From positions 1 through 47,049 of the IMG/VR virus record IMGVR_UViG_3300040801_001723: DNA of 47,049 nucleotides; one strand, given 5' to 3'. This document shows, piece by piece, positions 15,752 through 23,525 of this stretch (positions within the stretch are counted from its first letter, which is position 1; every line of letters begins with the position of its first letter). The DNA is from a virus. The notes under the pieces were generated by a model. That model was not told the DNA's origin. It made no database searches and saw only the letters and a program-made list of their open reading frames with translations. The position numbers and the translations under genes were made by a program.

Positions 15752-17133
15752 TATTCGCCGTCCTGTTCTCCGTTAGGCTGCTGCTTATTGCTATTTACTG
15801 GGGCCTCCGGGAGGTCCGCCTCGTCCATAAGTGTAATGTTGAACACCGTACGGCCAGAGCCGAAAGTACTTTGTCGCACCTCTTCCGCTGTCACAATGCC
15901 CAGGGTTATAGCTTTCTCCATAGCGTTCATCCAATCGGACATTAATTTCACTTTTTCGGACGCTGGAGGCTCCCACACTGGGTTAAATTCAATCACGATA
16001 GGTTTATCGGCCGGCAGTATTTTAACGTCACTATTGACCCACGACACTATACGCGTTAAGGGGTGATACATGTCTCTGCGCTGTTTCGCCTCGATATCCG
16101 TGTAATAATTCTGTAAGCTGGCGTTATCGTTATTCGATAGCCCGCTCTGTTGCTGGCCTGTGAGCTTCGTCATAGGGATATTAGACGAGGCAGACACTCG
16201 GATATACATACGGTCCACCACTTCCGGTACGTTCGTTAACGATACCTGGTCGCGGCTGAACTCCTCGTCCGATCCGAGTAAAAGCATGTTGATAACGGAC
16301 TTTTGTACGTTGATAACCTCCATACGGTCGTACAGGGCTTTCGAGTTGTTCTCGGCGAGTATCTCGCCCAGGTTCCCGAGCTTGAGCTTTCCTATAACCA
16401 TTTCGAGCATCACGTTAGCGAGTGACTGGTTAGTGGTCCCCAGGGCGGCGACGTCGTCTATAATGGCCTGGAGCGCAGAGCTCCCCCAGAAATACCGGTT
16501 TATGTCATTTGACGCCGTGGCGTTTTTGGGTAATGGCTCACCTTTGAACCAGGCGCAGCGGCTCTCGTGTACTGTAAACTGGGCGCTGTTCATGCCCTCA
16601 CCCGATACGCCGCCGAGTACTGGAGTAATTACAAATTTTTCCGGCTCCCCTGCGTTCGGGCTCTCGTCTCCGTATAGGTACTGGGTCTCGATACGTACCT
16701 GGGTGCGGTCGTATAGTCTCAGCTTTACGACTTTGCCTGGGTTATCTGGGAGGGGCTCCTCGAGGTCCGAGCTGTCGCCCTCGAAGTCCGCGACAATGAT
16801 AGACCCGGCGTACAGCCTGGCCCAGTACATAGCCTCGTTGAGTAAGGCGTACAGATTTAAGTCTCTGAGCTCGTCGAGGATAACGTTTTCCTCGTCTCCG
16901 GAAATAGTGAAACCGGCGCGGGTCATATCGTCGGCGACTACGGTAATAATCTTCCGGCTCATTCCTTCGCCGTACCAGGCGTTCGTAAGTACGCGGTCGG
17001 TAAGTAGGTTTTTGTACGCTATCTCTGAGTATTTCGTTTTGTCGGCGTACTTGTCGAGGCCGGCCATAACGTTACCCCAGGCGTCCTGTATCTCGTAAAA
17101 TCGTTGTTGCTTTGCGGTTAGTTTATCACCCAT
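15751..17133 (-). CDS. Portal protein (DUF1073-like)
   Basis: 460 aa from ATG at 17133 (MGDKLTAKQQRFYEIQDAW). A longer frame to 17202 would overlap the terminase by 59 bases, and a short AAGG precedes the chosen start. It contains NAWYGEGMSRKIITVVADDMTR, LNEAMYWARLYAGSIIVADF, SNIPMTKLTGQQQSGLSNND and LTRIVSWVNSDV, the diagnostic motifs of DUF1073-type portals. The dodecameric portal is the DNA gate and docking site for terminase. It lies directly between large terminase and minor head gene, the standard order. Confidence 0.9.
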   Translation of the reverse strand: MGDKLTAKQQRFYEIQDAWGNVMAGLDKYADKTKYSEIAYKNLLTDRVLTNAWYGEGMSRKIITVVADDMTRAGFTISGDEENVILDELRDLNLYALLNEAMYWARLYAGSIIVADFEGDSSDLEEPLPDNPGKVVKLRLYDRTQVRIETQYLYGDESPNAGEPEKFVITPVLGGVSGEGMNSAQFTVHESRCAWFKGEPLPKNATASNDINRYFWGSSALQAIIDDVAALGTTNQSLANVMLEMVIGKLKLGNLGEILAENNSKALYDRMEVINVQKSVINMLLLGSDEEFSRDQVSLTNVPEVVDRMYIRVSASSNIPMTKLTGQQQSGLSNNDNASLQNYYTDIEAKQRRDMYHPLTRIVSWVNSDVKILPADKPIVIEFNPVWEPPASEKVKLMSDWMNAMEKAITLGIVTAEEVRQSTFGSGRTVFNITLMDEADLPEAPVNSNKQQPNGEQDGE

Positions 17134-17143
17134 AATCGCGCCT

Positions 17144-18487
17144 TTATCGTTGGTTAATAATGTCGTACTCTCTGCTTTTCGCGGTAGAGAAGAAAGCTGC
17201 ACGGAGTATAGACGCTAGAGAGTCGGGCGCGTCGTCGGGTTCCTCGCCCTCTACATAGTCGCATACCTGGGAGAGGTATACGTCGTCTGTATCGTCCGTG
17301 AATACTATGTCGTTCCAATATTCCGAGATATAGGAGACTATCTTCTGGTGCTTTTTCATGGACTCGCTGTACGACTCCACATTCAGACCTCGGATACCTC
17401 CGTCTTTCTCCCGTAGTTTCTCTGGTAAGTACTCCATTTGGTCGTTGTTATTCTCACAATATACTTTTTTAGCGCCGTACTTCCGGCACATTGTTTTAAT
17501 AAAGGAGAGTTTCTGCTTAATATGCCCTGTAAAAGTCCAGCCCCGTACCTGTATTTTACCGTCGGACGGCCTGCGGGCCGCCAGGGTAAAGGCGATAGTA
17601 TCCTCCCCACTGTACGCGGCGTCGATATGCGCCACCACTCGAGAGGAGCCTTTCTCCCAGGTGTCGAATATTGGGTCCTGGAATAGGAGGTCCTCGTCCG
17701 ACGTATGCTCGAGGTAATAGTTAGCCATCCAAAGGGAACGGGTCGTCGTCTTGAGCTTCTCGAGGAGGTCCTCTTCCGAAAGTATGCCCACTTTCTCGAC
17801 TGAGTACTTTTTAATGATAATACCCATTTTCTCGAGCTCCGACCAGGCGTCGTCCTTGTGCCAGGGAGTACCCACCATTGATACGGGTTTCCCTGGGTCG
17901 ATAATGTTAGTTATGATCTCGCGAAGGTTGTTTATAGTCTTCTCGCGCTTCGCCGGGGAGTACCGGTCCTTTATCGAGATTACGTCGTCGCACAGTATTA
18001 TGTCGTAGTGGGTACCGGTCGGGACCGTGTCGATACCGTACGCGTCGATATTCCCTTCGTTTGTTGCTCTGGCTTTGAAATTATACGATACGTGGTCCGC
18101 ACGGTCTGTTACTGCTTTCGGCTGCATACCGTGAGCGAATGCAAAAAGGGCGACGATAGCGGGGGTTTTGAGCCCGCGCTTAATCGTCAATAGCGTAGAG
18201 GTAGCGACTTTCCAGGTCTCCCGAATGAGACCTATACGGTCGTTAGGGTGAAATAGGAGCCACCATATCGCCCCGACGACCGTAATAGCGGAAGTCTTGT
18301 AACTTCCTCGGTGACACTGCATAGCCGGGTGGTCCTTTACGCTTTTTACACCTTCGACCCAGGCCTCCTTTATCCATTTGCTATGGATAGGGCGGAGGTC
18401 CTTAAAACCGATAAGGTGCCCTATTAAATGCGGCTCTTTACGTATTCGACGTAAGTGTTTTTTCGTGAAATAAAAACCTAGAGCCAC
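17144..18487 (-). CDS. terL: Terminase large subunit
   Basis: 447 aa from GTG at 18487, with GGAGG upstream and a one-base overlap with the preceding stop (TAGTG); the longer open frame upstream overlaps the previous gene. ATPase domain: Walker A-like CHRGSYKTSA (about 56-65) and Walker B-like DIILCDD (about 159-165). Nuclease domain: HIDAAYSGEDT (about 283) and a late acidic DDAPDSLASIL (about 416). The protein packages DNA through the portal and cuts it. The Walker A carries R-G-S-Y-K-T, a variant typical of terminases of this group. The DNA end type cannot be read from it. Confidence 0.92.
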   Translation of the reverse strand: MALGFYFTKKHLRRIRKEPHLIGHLIGFKDLRPIHSKWIKEAWVEGVKSVKDHPAMQCHRGSYKTSAITVVGAIWWLLFHPNDRIGLIRETWKVATSTLLTIKRGLKTPAIVALFAFAHGMQPKAVTDRADHVSYNFKARATNEGNIDAYGIDTVPTGTHYDIILCDDVISIKDRYSPAKREKTINNLREIITNIIDPGKPVSMVGTPWHKDDAWSELEKMGIIIKKYSVEKVGILSEEDLLEKLKTTTRSLWMANYYLEHTSDEDLLFQDPIFDTWEKGSSRVVAHIDAAYSGEDTIAFTLAARRPSDGKIQVRGWTFTGHIKQKLSFIKTMCRKYGAKKVYCENNNDQMEYLPEKLREKDGGIRGLNVESYSESMKKHQKIVSYISEYWNDIVFTDDTDDVYLSQVCDYVEGEEPDDAPDSLASILRAAFFSTAKSREYDIINQR

Positions 18488-18789
18488 TAGTCCTCCAGTC
18501 CTTCTGACTGCGCCCACTGGCGTACCGACTGTAGTATATGGCGGGCGGGGTCGCTCGAGTTCTCTAAATGACATTTAATGTCCGCCAGTAACCCGTTACG
18601 CTCTCCCCATACATCTATCGGTACGTACTCGAGGCGTTTACGCGCTTCTCGCTTTATGCGTTTAGCGTTACGCTTCTCGGCGCGTTCCTGTTTCCTCCGC
18701 TCTGCACGGCTTACACTCATAGAGTTAAAGGCCTCGACTACAGGGAGCTCGCGCTCCTCTAGCTTTTTCATTATACGGCTGTTATCCAT
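18487..18789 (-). CDS. Hypothetical basic 100-aa protein
   Basis: Arg/Lys/Glu-rich helical protein (SVSRAERRKQERAEKRNAKR) followed by a more globular C-terminus ending QWAQSEGLED. It lies one base after the 58-aa gene and overlaps the terL start. The basic coiled-coil centre suggests nucleic-acid contact or partnering with terminase (inference). No family recognised. Confidence 0.6.
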   Translation of the reverse strand: MDNSRIMKKLEERELPVVEAFNSMSVSRAERRKQERAEKRNAKRIKREARKRLEYVPIDVWGERNGLLADIKCHLENSSDPARHILQSVRQWAQSEGLED

Positions 18790-18790
18790 A

Positions 18791-18967
18791 TTACCCCCTT
18801 ACGGCTCCGCTCGCTCTGAGTGTGGCGAGGTTAGGGGGTATACGTTTCTTTTTCTTTCCTGGGCGCTTTCTCTTTAGGTTCTGCTTTTCAGACTCCTTTA
18901 TCATGCGCTTAATTCTTTTCAGCTCCGAGAGGTTGCTGTCCTGTTCTGCTTTATCCGGGTCTCTCAT
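18791..18967 (-). CDS. Hypothetical very basic 58-aa protein
   Basis: Begins MRDPDKAEQDSNLSELKRIK, contains a Lys/Arg run (KRKRPGKKKKR) and ends ASGAVRG. Start overlaps the upstream stop as ATGA, and the next gene starts two bases after its end, so it fits the tightly packed operon. Such a basic peptide could bind DNA or RNA, but that is only charge-based inference. Confidence 0.6.
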   Translation of the reverse strand: MRDPDKAEQDSNLSELKRIKRMIKESEKQNLKRKRPGKKKKRIPPNLATLRASGAVRG

Positions 18968-19458
18968 AGTCTAGGCCCTATCTCTATAGGTTGTCTGGGC
19001 TGGCATACGCACTCCGCCAGAGGCTTTTTACAGAAACCGCACTCGGTAACCCGCATAAAACCGCTACGCCGTACCCTGCCTTTGATATCCGCTCTCTTTG
19101 CGGTGCCCGGTACCTGGGCTCTAAATTCTGCCTGCGCTATGTAGCTCGCAGCGTCTCCGGCGTCCGCTACCCGCACACCTTTCGACTCTTTGTTCCGGAA
19201 CTCCTGGAGCTGCTCGATATACGCCTGGCGGTGTCCCCATAGAGAGCTCGGCCGATTGTCGTATACTTCGTCCGGGTCCTCGTCTATTTCCCAGCCCTCG
19301 AGCTCTCCGTCCTGGAAGTCGTCGGCGGTAATCTTGTCGTCGACCTCTCCCTCCTCCGGCCAGTGTAGCGCCTGGCTCTTTGCCACTGAGCGCACCAGGC
19401 CGGCGAAGCCTGCTAACATTATGATTATGGTTAGTCCGATTAACATTAAGGTGTCCAT
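18964..19458 (-). CDS. Membrane-anchored protein with C-terminal zinc-ribbon-like motif
   Basis: 164 aa. One N-terminal transmembrane helix (about residues 4-22, LMLIGLTIIIMLAGFAGLV), an acidic linker, a middle region rich in Ala/Glu/Gln, and a C-terminal CGFCKKPLAECVC motif (C-x2-C-x6-C-x-C) that probably binds zinc. It lies in the terminase cluster together with a 35-aa membrane protein, an unusual place for membrane proteins. Function unknown; localisation of packaging or an accessory membrane role are possibilities. Confidence 0.65.
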   Translation of the reverse strand: MDTLMLIGLTIIIMLAGFAGLVRSVAKSQALHWPEEGEVDDKITADDFQDGELEGWEIDEDPDEVYDNRPSSLWGHRQAYIEQLQEFRNKESKGVRVADAGDAASYIAQAEFRAQVPGTAKRADIKGRVRRSGFMRVTECGFCKKPLAECVCQPRQPIEIGPRL

Positions 19459-19565
19459 TAGTCGTCCTTTTTCTTATCGAGTATTTTGTAGAGCGCGTAC
19501 ATTATCACTGCGGAGCCTACTACGGCGTAGGCCGTAACCATTATTTTAAGTCCTGTATCCACCAT
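19458..19565 (-). CDS. 35-aa single-pass membrane peptide
   Basis: Short frame with both ends coupled: ATG at 19565 overlaps the small-terminase stop (TAATG), and its TAA at 19460..19458 overlaps the next ATG. Sequence starts MVDTGLKIMVTAYAVVGSA, continues hydrophobic to about residue 28 and ends with a basic-acidic tail DKKKDD. The exact fit between two coupled genes supports it being real. It may pair with the next membrane protein. Confidence 0.65.
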   Translation of the reverse strand: MVDTGLKIMVTAYAVVGSAVIMYALYKILDKKKDD

Positions 19566-20320
19566 TAATCGTCCTCCGCGAATACGTCGCGAAGCTGCCG
19601 CGCTGTATCGTCTGTTATGTTCGGCTGGTCGTCGGTCTTTTTCTCGAAGAGACCCATATACTCGTTAAGTTGACGTAAACAAGCGTTTTGGTCCTTGAGC
19701 TTAACCGTAGTTATTACGCCCAGGCCCTTAACCCCTTTCCGTTCTATACCGGATATGCACCTCCGGAGCTCCGGGGGTATGTCTGAAAGCTCGGAGGGTA
19801 TAAACTCGTAACTCTCCATACTGCCCGGCTCTGCGTCCTTGTCGTACTTCGGGTTCGGCTTCATGCGGAAGTTACCAGACGCGTTAATAATGTCCGCCGG
19901 GTCGTAAAAAGCCTGTGTCGCTAACATCTTGACGGCCTTGTCTCTGCACTGCTGGCGGATATCCTCGAACCACTCCCGGCGCCACAGTTCTATCGCGTCC
20001 TGGACGTTGGGGCGCTTGAGCATAGCCGAACCCTTGCGCCCTGCAGTCTGTCGCGTCACTCTGTTATGTACGGACTGGTACGCCTCTGTGGCGTTCCCGT
20101 CGTGAAATATGTAATAGGCTGAAAATTTTAATTCAGATAGCGAGAGGCCGAGACTCTTGTACTCTGGTACCAGCTCGACCATATCCGCTTTCGATAAAAT
20201 GGGTAATTGCTTATTTTCGGGCGTTTTGGCCTTTTTCTTTTTGGCCTCTGCGGCTTTCCGCATAGCTTTTAGCTTTTGCTCGGCGGGTTTACGCTTTTTA
20301 CCTTCTTTGATTTTTTGCAT
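19565..20320 (-). CDS. terS: Terminase small subunit
   Basis: 251 aa. Lys-rich N-terminus (about 1-35), then a helix-turn-helix-like region and the terminase_2 signature NATEAYQSVHNRVTRQTA with GSAMLKRPNVQDAIELW (about 77-115). C-terminal half contains YDPADIINASGNFRM and KLKDQNACLRQLNEYMGLF. TerS binds the packaging start site and recruits TerL. It is the first gene of the late operon; the ribosome binding site AGGAGCC lies before ATG at 20320. Confidence 0.88.
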   Translation of the reverse strand: MQKIKEGKKRKPAEQKLKAMRKAAEAKKKKAKTPENKQLPILSKADMVELVPEYKSLGLSLSELKFSAYYIFHDGNATEAYQSVHNRVTRQTAGRKGSAMLKRPNVQDAIELWRREWFEDIRQQCRDKAVKMLATQAFYDPADIINASGNFRMKPNPKYDKDAEPGSMESYEFIPSELSDIPPELRRCISGIERKGVKGLGVITTVKLKDQNACLRQLNEYMGLFEKKTDDQPNITDDTARQLRDVFAEDD

Positions 20321-20350
20321 ATTGGCTCCTATACTCCAAAAAATGTAAAC

Positions 20351-20379
20351 ATTTTACCAACACTTTGTTGATAATTTTT
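20351..20379 (-). promoter_or_regulatory. Candidate late promoter with operator dyad
   Basis: On the minus strand a TAAAAT -10-like hexamer (20356..20351) lies about 30 bases before the terS start. The place for a -35 (20379..20374) has no good match. The 17-base spacer is filled by a dyad, TATCAAC-AAAGT-GTTGGTA (20373..20355), matching at six of seven arm positions. A poor -35 plus a spacer dyad is what an activator- or repressor-controlled late promoter would look like; no regulator protein has been tied to it. Confidence 0.35.
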
Positions 20380-20602
20380 ATAAAAAATATAAATCCTCCA
20401 GGCTGTCACACGGTGTCTGCGGAAAATCGCCGTTTTTTGAAGTCTGAAAGTCGACTTAAATCCTTATAATTCAAAGAGTTACGAATCTGACATAGTCGTG
20501 TCTCGAAGAAACGCCCCTATACCCTATATATAAACCTGTTTTTTTTGTTTGAAATATCTTTCTTAAACAACAAAATTGCCTCTCACGTTATATATTAGGA
20601 GA

Positions 20603-20720
20603 ATCTAACAAGACACTATGACACTATACTCGTAACTATATGATTTTAAACGTTTTACGCTGTCTTTAAAACTGTCTCGTTAGGCCTTTTTGCCTGTGAC
20701 AAGGTGCTCTAACAAGACAA
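20603..20720. repeat. TCTAACAAGACA repeats (two direct, one inverted near-copy)
   Basis: TCTAACAAGACA occurs at 20603-20614 and 20709-20720, and the inverted form TGTCTCGTTAG (one mismatch) at 20673-20683. They are clustered in the non-coding region next to the primase-helicase gene and could be iterons or protein-binding sites. Confidence 0.5.
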
Positions 20721-20751
20721 AAAGAAAGCCCAGGTAATTAATACCCAGGCT
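20715..20751 (-). terminator. Intrinsic terminator of the primase operon
   Basis: On the minus strand a 10-bp stem AGCCTGGGTA / TACCTGGGCT (two G-T wobbles) with a 5-base loop is followed by TTTCTTTTTGTC. It begins 35 bases after the primase-helicase stop and separates that operon from the late operon on the same strand. Confidence 0.85.
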
Positions 20752-20785
20752 GTCGTCACCGTCGCGGCCACTCTGTACGCCACTA

Positions 20786-23074
20786 TCACTCATGTAAGTG
20801 TTGTCTGAGTATTTGCGGGTCGTCTTTCACAAAATTAGGATTATAGTACACTCTCGGGCGTCTGCCGTCCTCTGTACGTATCTGTTTTGCGTGATACCCC
20901 CTATCTCTCAGCTTACGACCGAACGTCCGTATATCCATCGAGAACGTACCGAAGTCCTCGTCGTCACCTCCACAGAAAGAGACTATCGACCGTATAGCGA
21001 ACTCGTAAGTAAACACCTTCGGCGCCTCCTCTGCGAGCCATACCATGAGCGTATCGCCCTCCTCTCCCATAGACGCCGCAACCATCTGTATTTTAGTGGC
21101 TGACACCGGCGCACGCTTGAACGCAGAGGGGTCGACTTTCAGGTCTTTAAGATAGTGGAACAGCGCCGCGATATTCGCGTCGTTACTCCTCCAGGTGTTG
21201 AGCCTGTCTATCTCGGCCGTAGTTATCGGCTCCGCCGCTCCTTTCATGGCATATATACGCCGCTCGTTCACGTCGTCGATAGGTAGCGCGTCGATATTAT
21301 TCGAGAACATGAGGAAATTAGCGTACACCGGTGCGGTGTAACTGTCCTGTCCTTTCATCTGTATATTAGCTGTTGTATCGGCGAGTAAGGATTTCATACG
21401 CTCCCACGCCTGGTACTTGTGCTCTCCTGTGGCCGCTTTGATCTCCTGGACCACTGCGAGTATACACTTGTCGAGAAAGCCGTTAAAACGCCCCTCCATA
21501 TCGTCCTTAGATACATCGTGGGTATTATGGCCGCCGACAAGCTGCTGGAGTACCTCGAACAGTAGGCCCCGTCCGGTACCGGTAACTGAGGTAACGTTAA
21601 CAGGTGTCACGAACGAGCGTACCGAGGGGTGCTGTATCAGACGCGCCAGCCACATAATGAACCACTCGCGCTCCGCGTCCTCCGGAAACAAATGTTTAAG
21701 GAAGTCGAAGAACACCTCGAGGCGCGACTCGTCCTCCATACCGTCGTCAACGTGCGGCGGGAAGAAAAACGAGTTTATGTACTGCGCGTCGTCGTCATAG
21801 GCTGCGGGGTTAGTGCAGAACCGCCCGGCGCCAGGGTTGTACAGAAATCCGGAATAGTGCCGGGTGTCGTGTGAGGCTTTCCAGGCTTCGACCATTGACT
21901 CGGATTTTATATCGCCGTTCTCGTCTTGATAGGTGTATATGTACGCCGCGTTATGCTCTTTGAATGCGCGGAGTGTACGACGCTTTGCTCTGTGCATAGG
22001 GACGCCGCAGTCGTGTACCTCTGTGCCGTCCTTGAGCTCAACCAGGGCGAAACGTTTAACCCACTCAGAGAGCTTTACAGGGCGTTTTCTGAGTGTCGGG
22101 TCCTCTTCCCCTCGCTCGTCTGTGATCGCGTTGTACATCGATATGATAGTCGCCGCTGTTAACGGTTTCCCGCCATACGTACCAGCTCCCCAGGACGGCC
22201 AGCGCGCGTCGATCTCGTTTAAATCATAGTCGACGGATTCCTGGCTCCACTCGATAAAGAGCTCTTTACCCTCGTCGCTGCCCTCGAATTGGTGGTACAG
22301 CGCCATACCAACGGAGCGCCAGCCGTAACCGTTGATAGTCCCGTCCGGATCAATCGCCGCCAGCATACGGCGGAGGTCGTCGGTCGATATATTAATCGGC
22401 GGGGTGTAATTCTCGAAGGGGTCAACACCCACAACATTACCCAGGGCGTCCAGGCCGCCGGTACGTTGTCGGGTGCGCCCCTTACCTTTGAGCTCCCAGT
22501 CGTCGGGTACAATACTCTCGAAGTACTTAAAGAGCGCCTCGATTTTTTCACCAGTGAGGACCGGTAAGAAATCCGCGTCCAGGTCCGTAAGCTCTCCACC
22601 CTCCCAGGCGTAGCGGTTACCGGTACCAGGGTGTACACCGTAGGCGACCCACTGCTGGCCCGTTGCCTTGATTTCCACCTGGTTAATGTTCCCCATAAAG
22701 TCCTCGTATTTCGGGGAATTATCGGGGCCCAGGCCTCCTGGAGGAGCTGCACAGGGTAAAAGTACTCGCGGCGCATTTCCGACCCGTACGGGGGTTACGC
22801 CTATGTTTTCTCGGCACCAGGTGACGAGCTTGTCGACTATCTCTTTATCGAATACGTCGATATCGATACCAGGCGTTACTCTGCCCAGGCACCCCAGCCC
22901 GTCGTAATAGCTCGAGCGTATCCAGCTCGCGAGCTGTTTCTCGTCGGCTTCGATCGACTGCCAGTTCCGCGTACCTGGGTGTTTCTCTCCGCGCTTGATA
23001 GGTACGATAGCGTAGCCGGCCTCGAGGAGACCAGGTCCGTACGTGCGTTTAAAGTTTATCCTACCTTTCGCCAT
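20786..23074 (-). CDS. Primase-polymerase / DUF5906-like helicase
   Basis: 762 aa. N-terminal primase-polymerase (prim-pol) domain: LEAGYAIVPIKRGEKHPG, TPGIDIDVFD (catalytic Asp pair about 72-76) and VEIKATGQQWVAYGVHPGTG. A PriCT-2-like linker (about 230-285; GYGWRSVGMALYHQFEGSDEG) and a superfamily 3-type helicase of the D5/DUF5906 kind follow: VTSVTGTGRGLLFEVLQQLV (about 493-512), AVVQEIKA as Walker B, and FLMFSNNIDALPIDDVNERR as the sensor region. It should make primers and unwind the origin. The P-loop has Arg where Lys is normal (TGTGRG). It overlaps the upstream gene by 14 bases and ends before a strong terminator. Confidence 0.88.
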   Translation of the reverse strand: MAKGRINFKRTYGPGLLEAGYAIVPIKRGEKHPGTRNWQSIEADEKQLASWIRSSYYDGLGCLGRVTPGIDIDVFDKEIVDKLVTWCRENIGVTPVRVGNAPRVLLPCAAPPGGLGPDNSPKYEDFMGNINQVEIKATGQQWVAYGVHPGTGNRYAWEGGELTDLDADFLPVLTGEKIEALFKYFESIVPDDWELKGKGRTRQRTGGLDALGNVVGVDPFENYTPPINISTDDLRRMLAAIDPDGTINGYGWRSVGMALYHQFEGSDEGKELFIEWSQESVDYDLNEIDARWPSWGAGTYGGKPLTAATIISMYNAITDERGEEDPTLRKRPVKLSEWVKRFALVELKDGTEVHDCGVPMHRAKRRTLRAFKEHNAAYIYTYQDENGDIKSESMVEAWKASHDTRHYSGFLYNPGAGRFCTNPAAYDDDAQYINSFFFPPHVDDGMEDESRLEVFFDFLKHLFPEDAEREWFIMWLARLIQHPSVRSFVTPVNVTSVTGTGRGLLFEVLQQLVGGHNTHDVSKDDMEGRFNGFLDKCILAVVQEIKAATGEHKYQAWERMKSLLADTTANIQMKGQDSYTAPVYANFLMFSNNIDALPIDDVNERRIYAMKGAAEPITTAEIDRLNTWRSNDANIAALFHYLKDLKVDPSAFKRAPVSATKIQMVAASMGEEGDTLMVWLAEEAPKVFTYEFAIRSIVSFCGGDDEDFGTFSMDIRTFGRKLRDRGYHAKQIRTEDGRRPRVYYNPNFVKDDPQILRQHLHE

Positions 23075-23363
23075 GGCGGTACCTCTTTATAGCGTCGGCG
23101 AGCTGGTGCGGCGTATATGCTTTACACTTTCCGGAATACTGCCGGACGTCTGCCGGGTTTATAAGGAAGAAAGACGGGTTACCCTCTTTACGGTGCCGTA
23201 TGACGGCGCACGACATAACGTTCCGCGAGCGTAGGTTACGCACTATTATGTCACGGTTACGCTCTGCGGCAATGTACACCAGGTTTATTTCTAGGTTAGA
23301 GAGCGCGGGTGTGATATTGAACTCGTATTCGGGGTCGAGATTTTTTCGGCTATTGATATCCAC
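23061..23363 (-). CDS. Hypothetical 100-aa protein upstream of the primase
   Basis: Begins MDINSRKNLDPEYEFNITPA, contains a central NLVYIAAERNRDIIVRNLRS strand-helix and ends basic (ADAIKRYRHGER). It is coupled to the primase-helicase gene by a 14-base overlap and follows a 52-aa gene by three bases, so it is part of the initiation operon. It may be a small origin-binding or helicase-loading factor (inference from context only). Confidence 0.6.
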   Translation of the reverse strand: MDINSRKNLDPEYEFNITPALSNLEINLVYIAAERNRDIIVRNLRSRNVMSCAVIRHRKEGNPSFFLINPADVRQYSGKCKAYTPHQLADAIKRYRHGER

Positions 23364-23366
23364 GTC

Positions 23367-23525
23367 CTACGCCTCCGCTTTAATTTTGTCGTAATTGGCT
23401 TTCTCTGCCGCCTTGTCGATAATCTTACCCAGGGCCTCTCCGTTGGTTTTGCTACCGTTGAGACCTTTTAGAAACTTAAACTTTTCGTTTTGCTCCTCGG
23501 ATATATCGCCGAATAATCTAGGCAT
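23367..23525 (-). CDS. 52-aa first protein of the primase operon, possible regulator
   Basis: ATG at 23525 (MPRLFGDISEEQNEKFKFLK) has AGAGGAG upstream. A longer frame from 23621 would translate the AT-rich control region and is rejected. The protein is basic-helical with GSKTNGEALGKIIDKAAEKA, faintly like a ribbon-helix-helix or antitoxin-type DNA binder. Being the first gene beside the divergent promoter region, an autoregulatory role is plausible but unproven. Confidence 0.55.
   Translation of the reverse strand: MPRLFGDISEEQNEKFKFLKGLNGSKTNGEALGKIIDKAAEKANYDKIKAEA

Larger units (their letters stand above)
20321..20785. other. 465-bp non-coding region with repeats: candidate origin and late control region
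   Basis: No convincing gene. Contents seen directly: a 19-bp dyad at 20355-20373; an AT-rich block (about 20370-20395); a perfect 10-bp palindrome AAGTCGACTT at 20448-20457 that is part of a larger AAGTC/GACTT dyad from 20440; many TGTC/GACA words (20404-20720). It also holds a 12-base direct repeat TCTAACAAGACA at 20603-20614 and 20709-20720 with an inverted near-copy TGTCTCGTTAG at 20673-20683, and an AT-rich stretch with a long T run near 20520-20560. A terminator closes the primase operon at 20715-20751. Repeats plus AT-rich DNA beside the primase gene suggest an origin (inference). Confidence 0.45.

Noticed and set aside
16160-17098. 312-codon open frame on the plus strand opposite the portal gene
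   Set aside because: It mirrors the portal codon pattern, encodes a Ser/Arg-rich sequence without domain, lacks a fitting ribosome binding site and the opposite gene is certain.
17134-17202. Longer portal start at 17202
   Set aside because: It would overlap the terminase end by 59 bases and lacks a ribosome binding site; the ATG at 17133 is adjacent to the terminase stop.
18488-18574. Longer terminase start at 18574
   Set aside because: The extra region is the preceding 100-aa gene read in another frame; the GTG at 18487 has GGAGG at the right distance and a coupled overlap.
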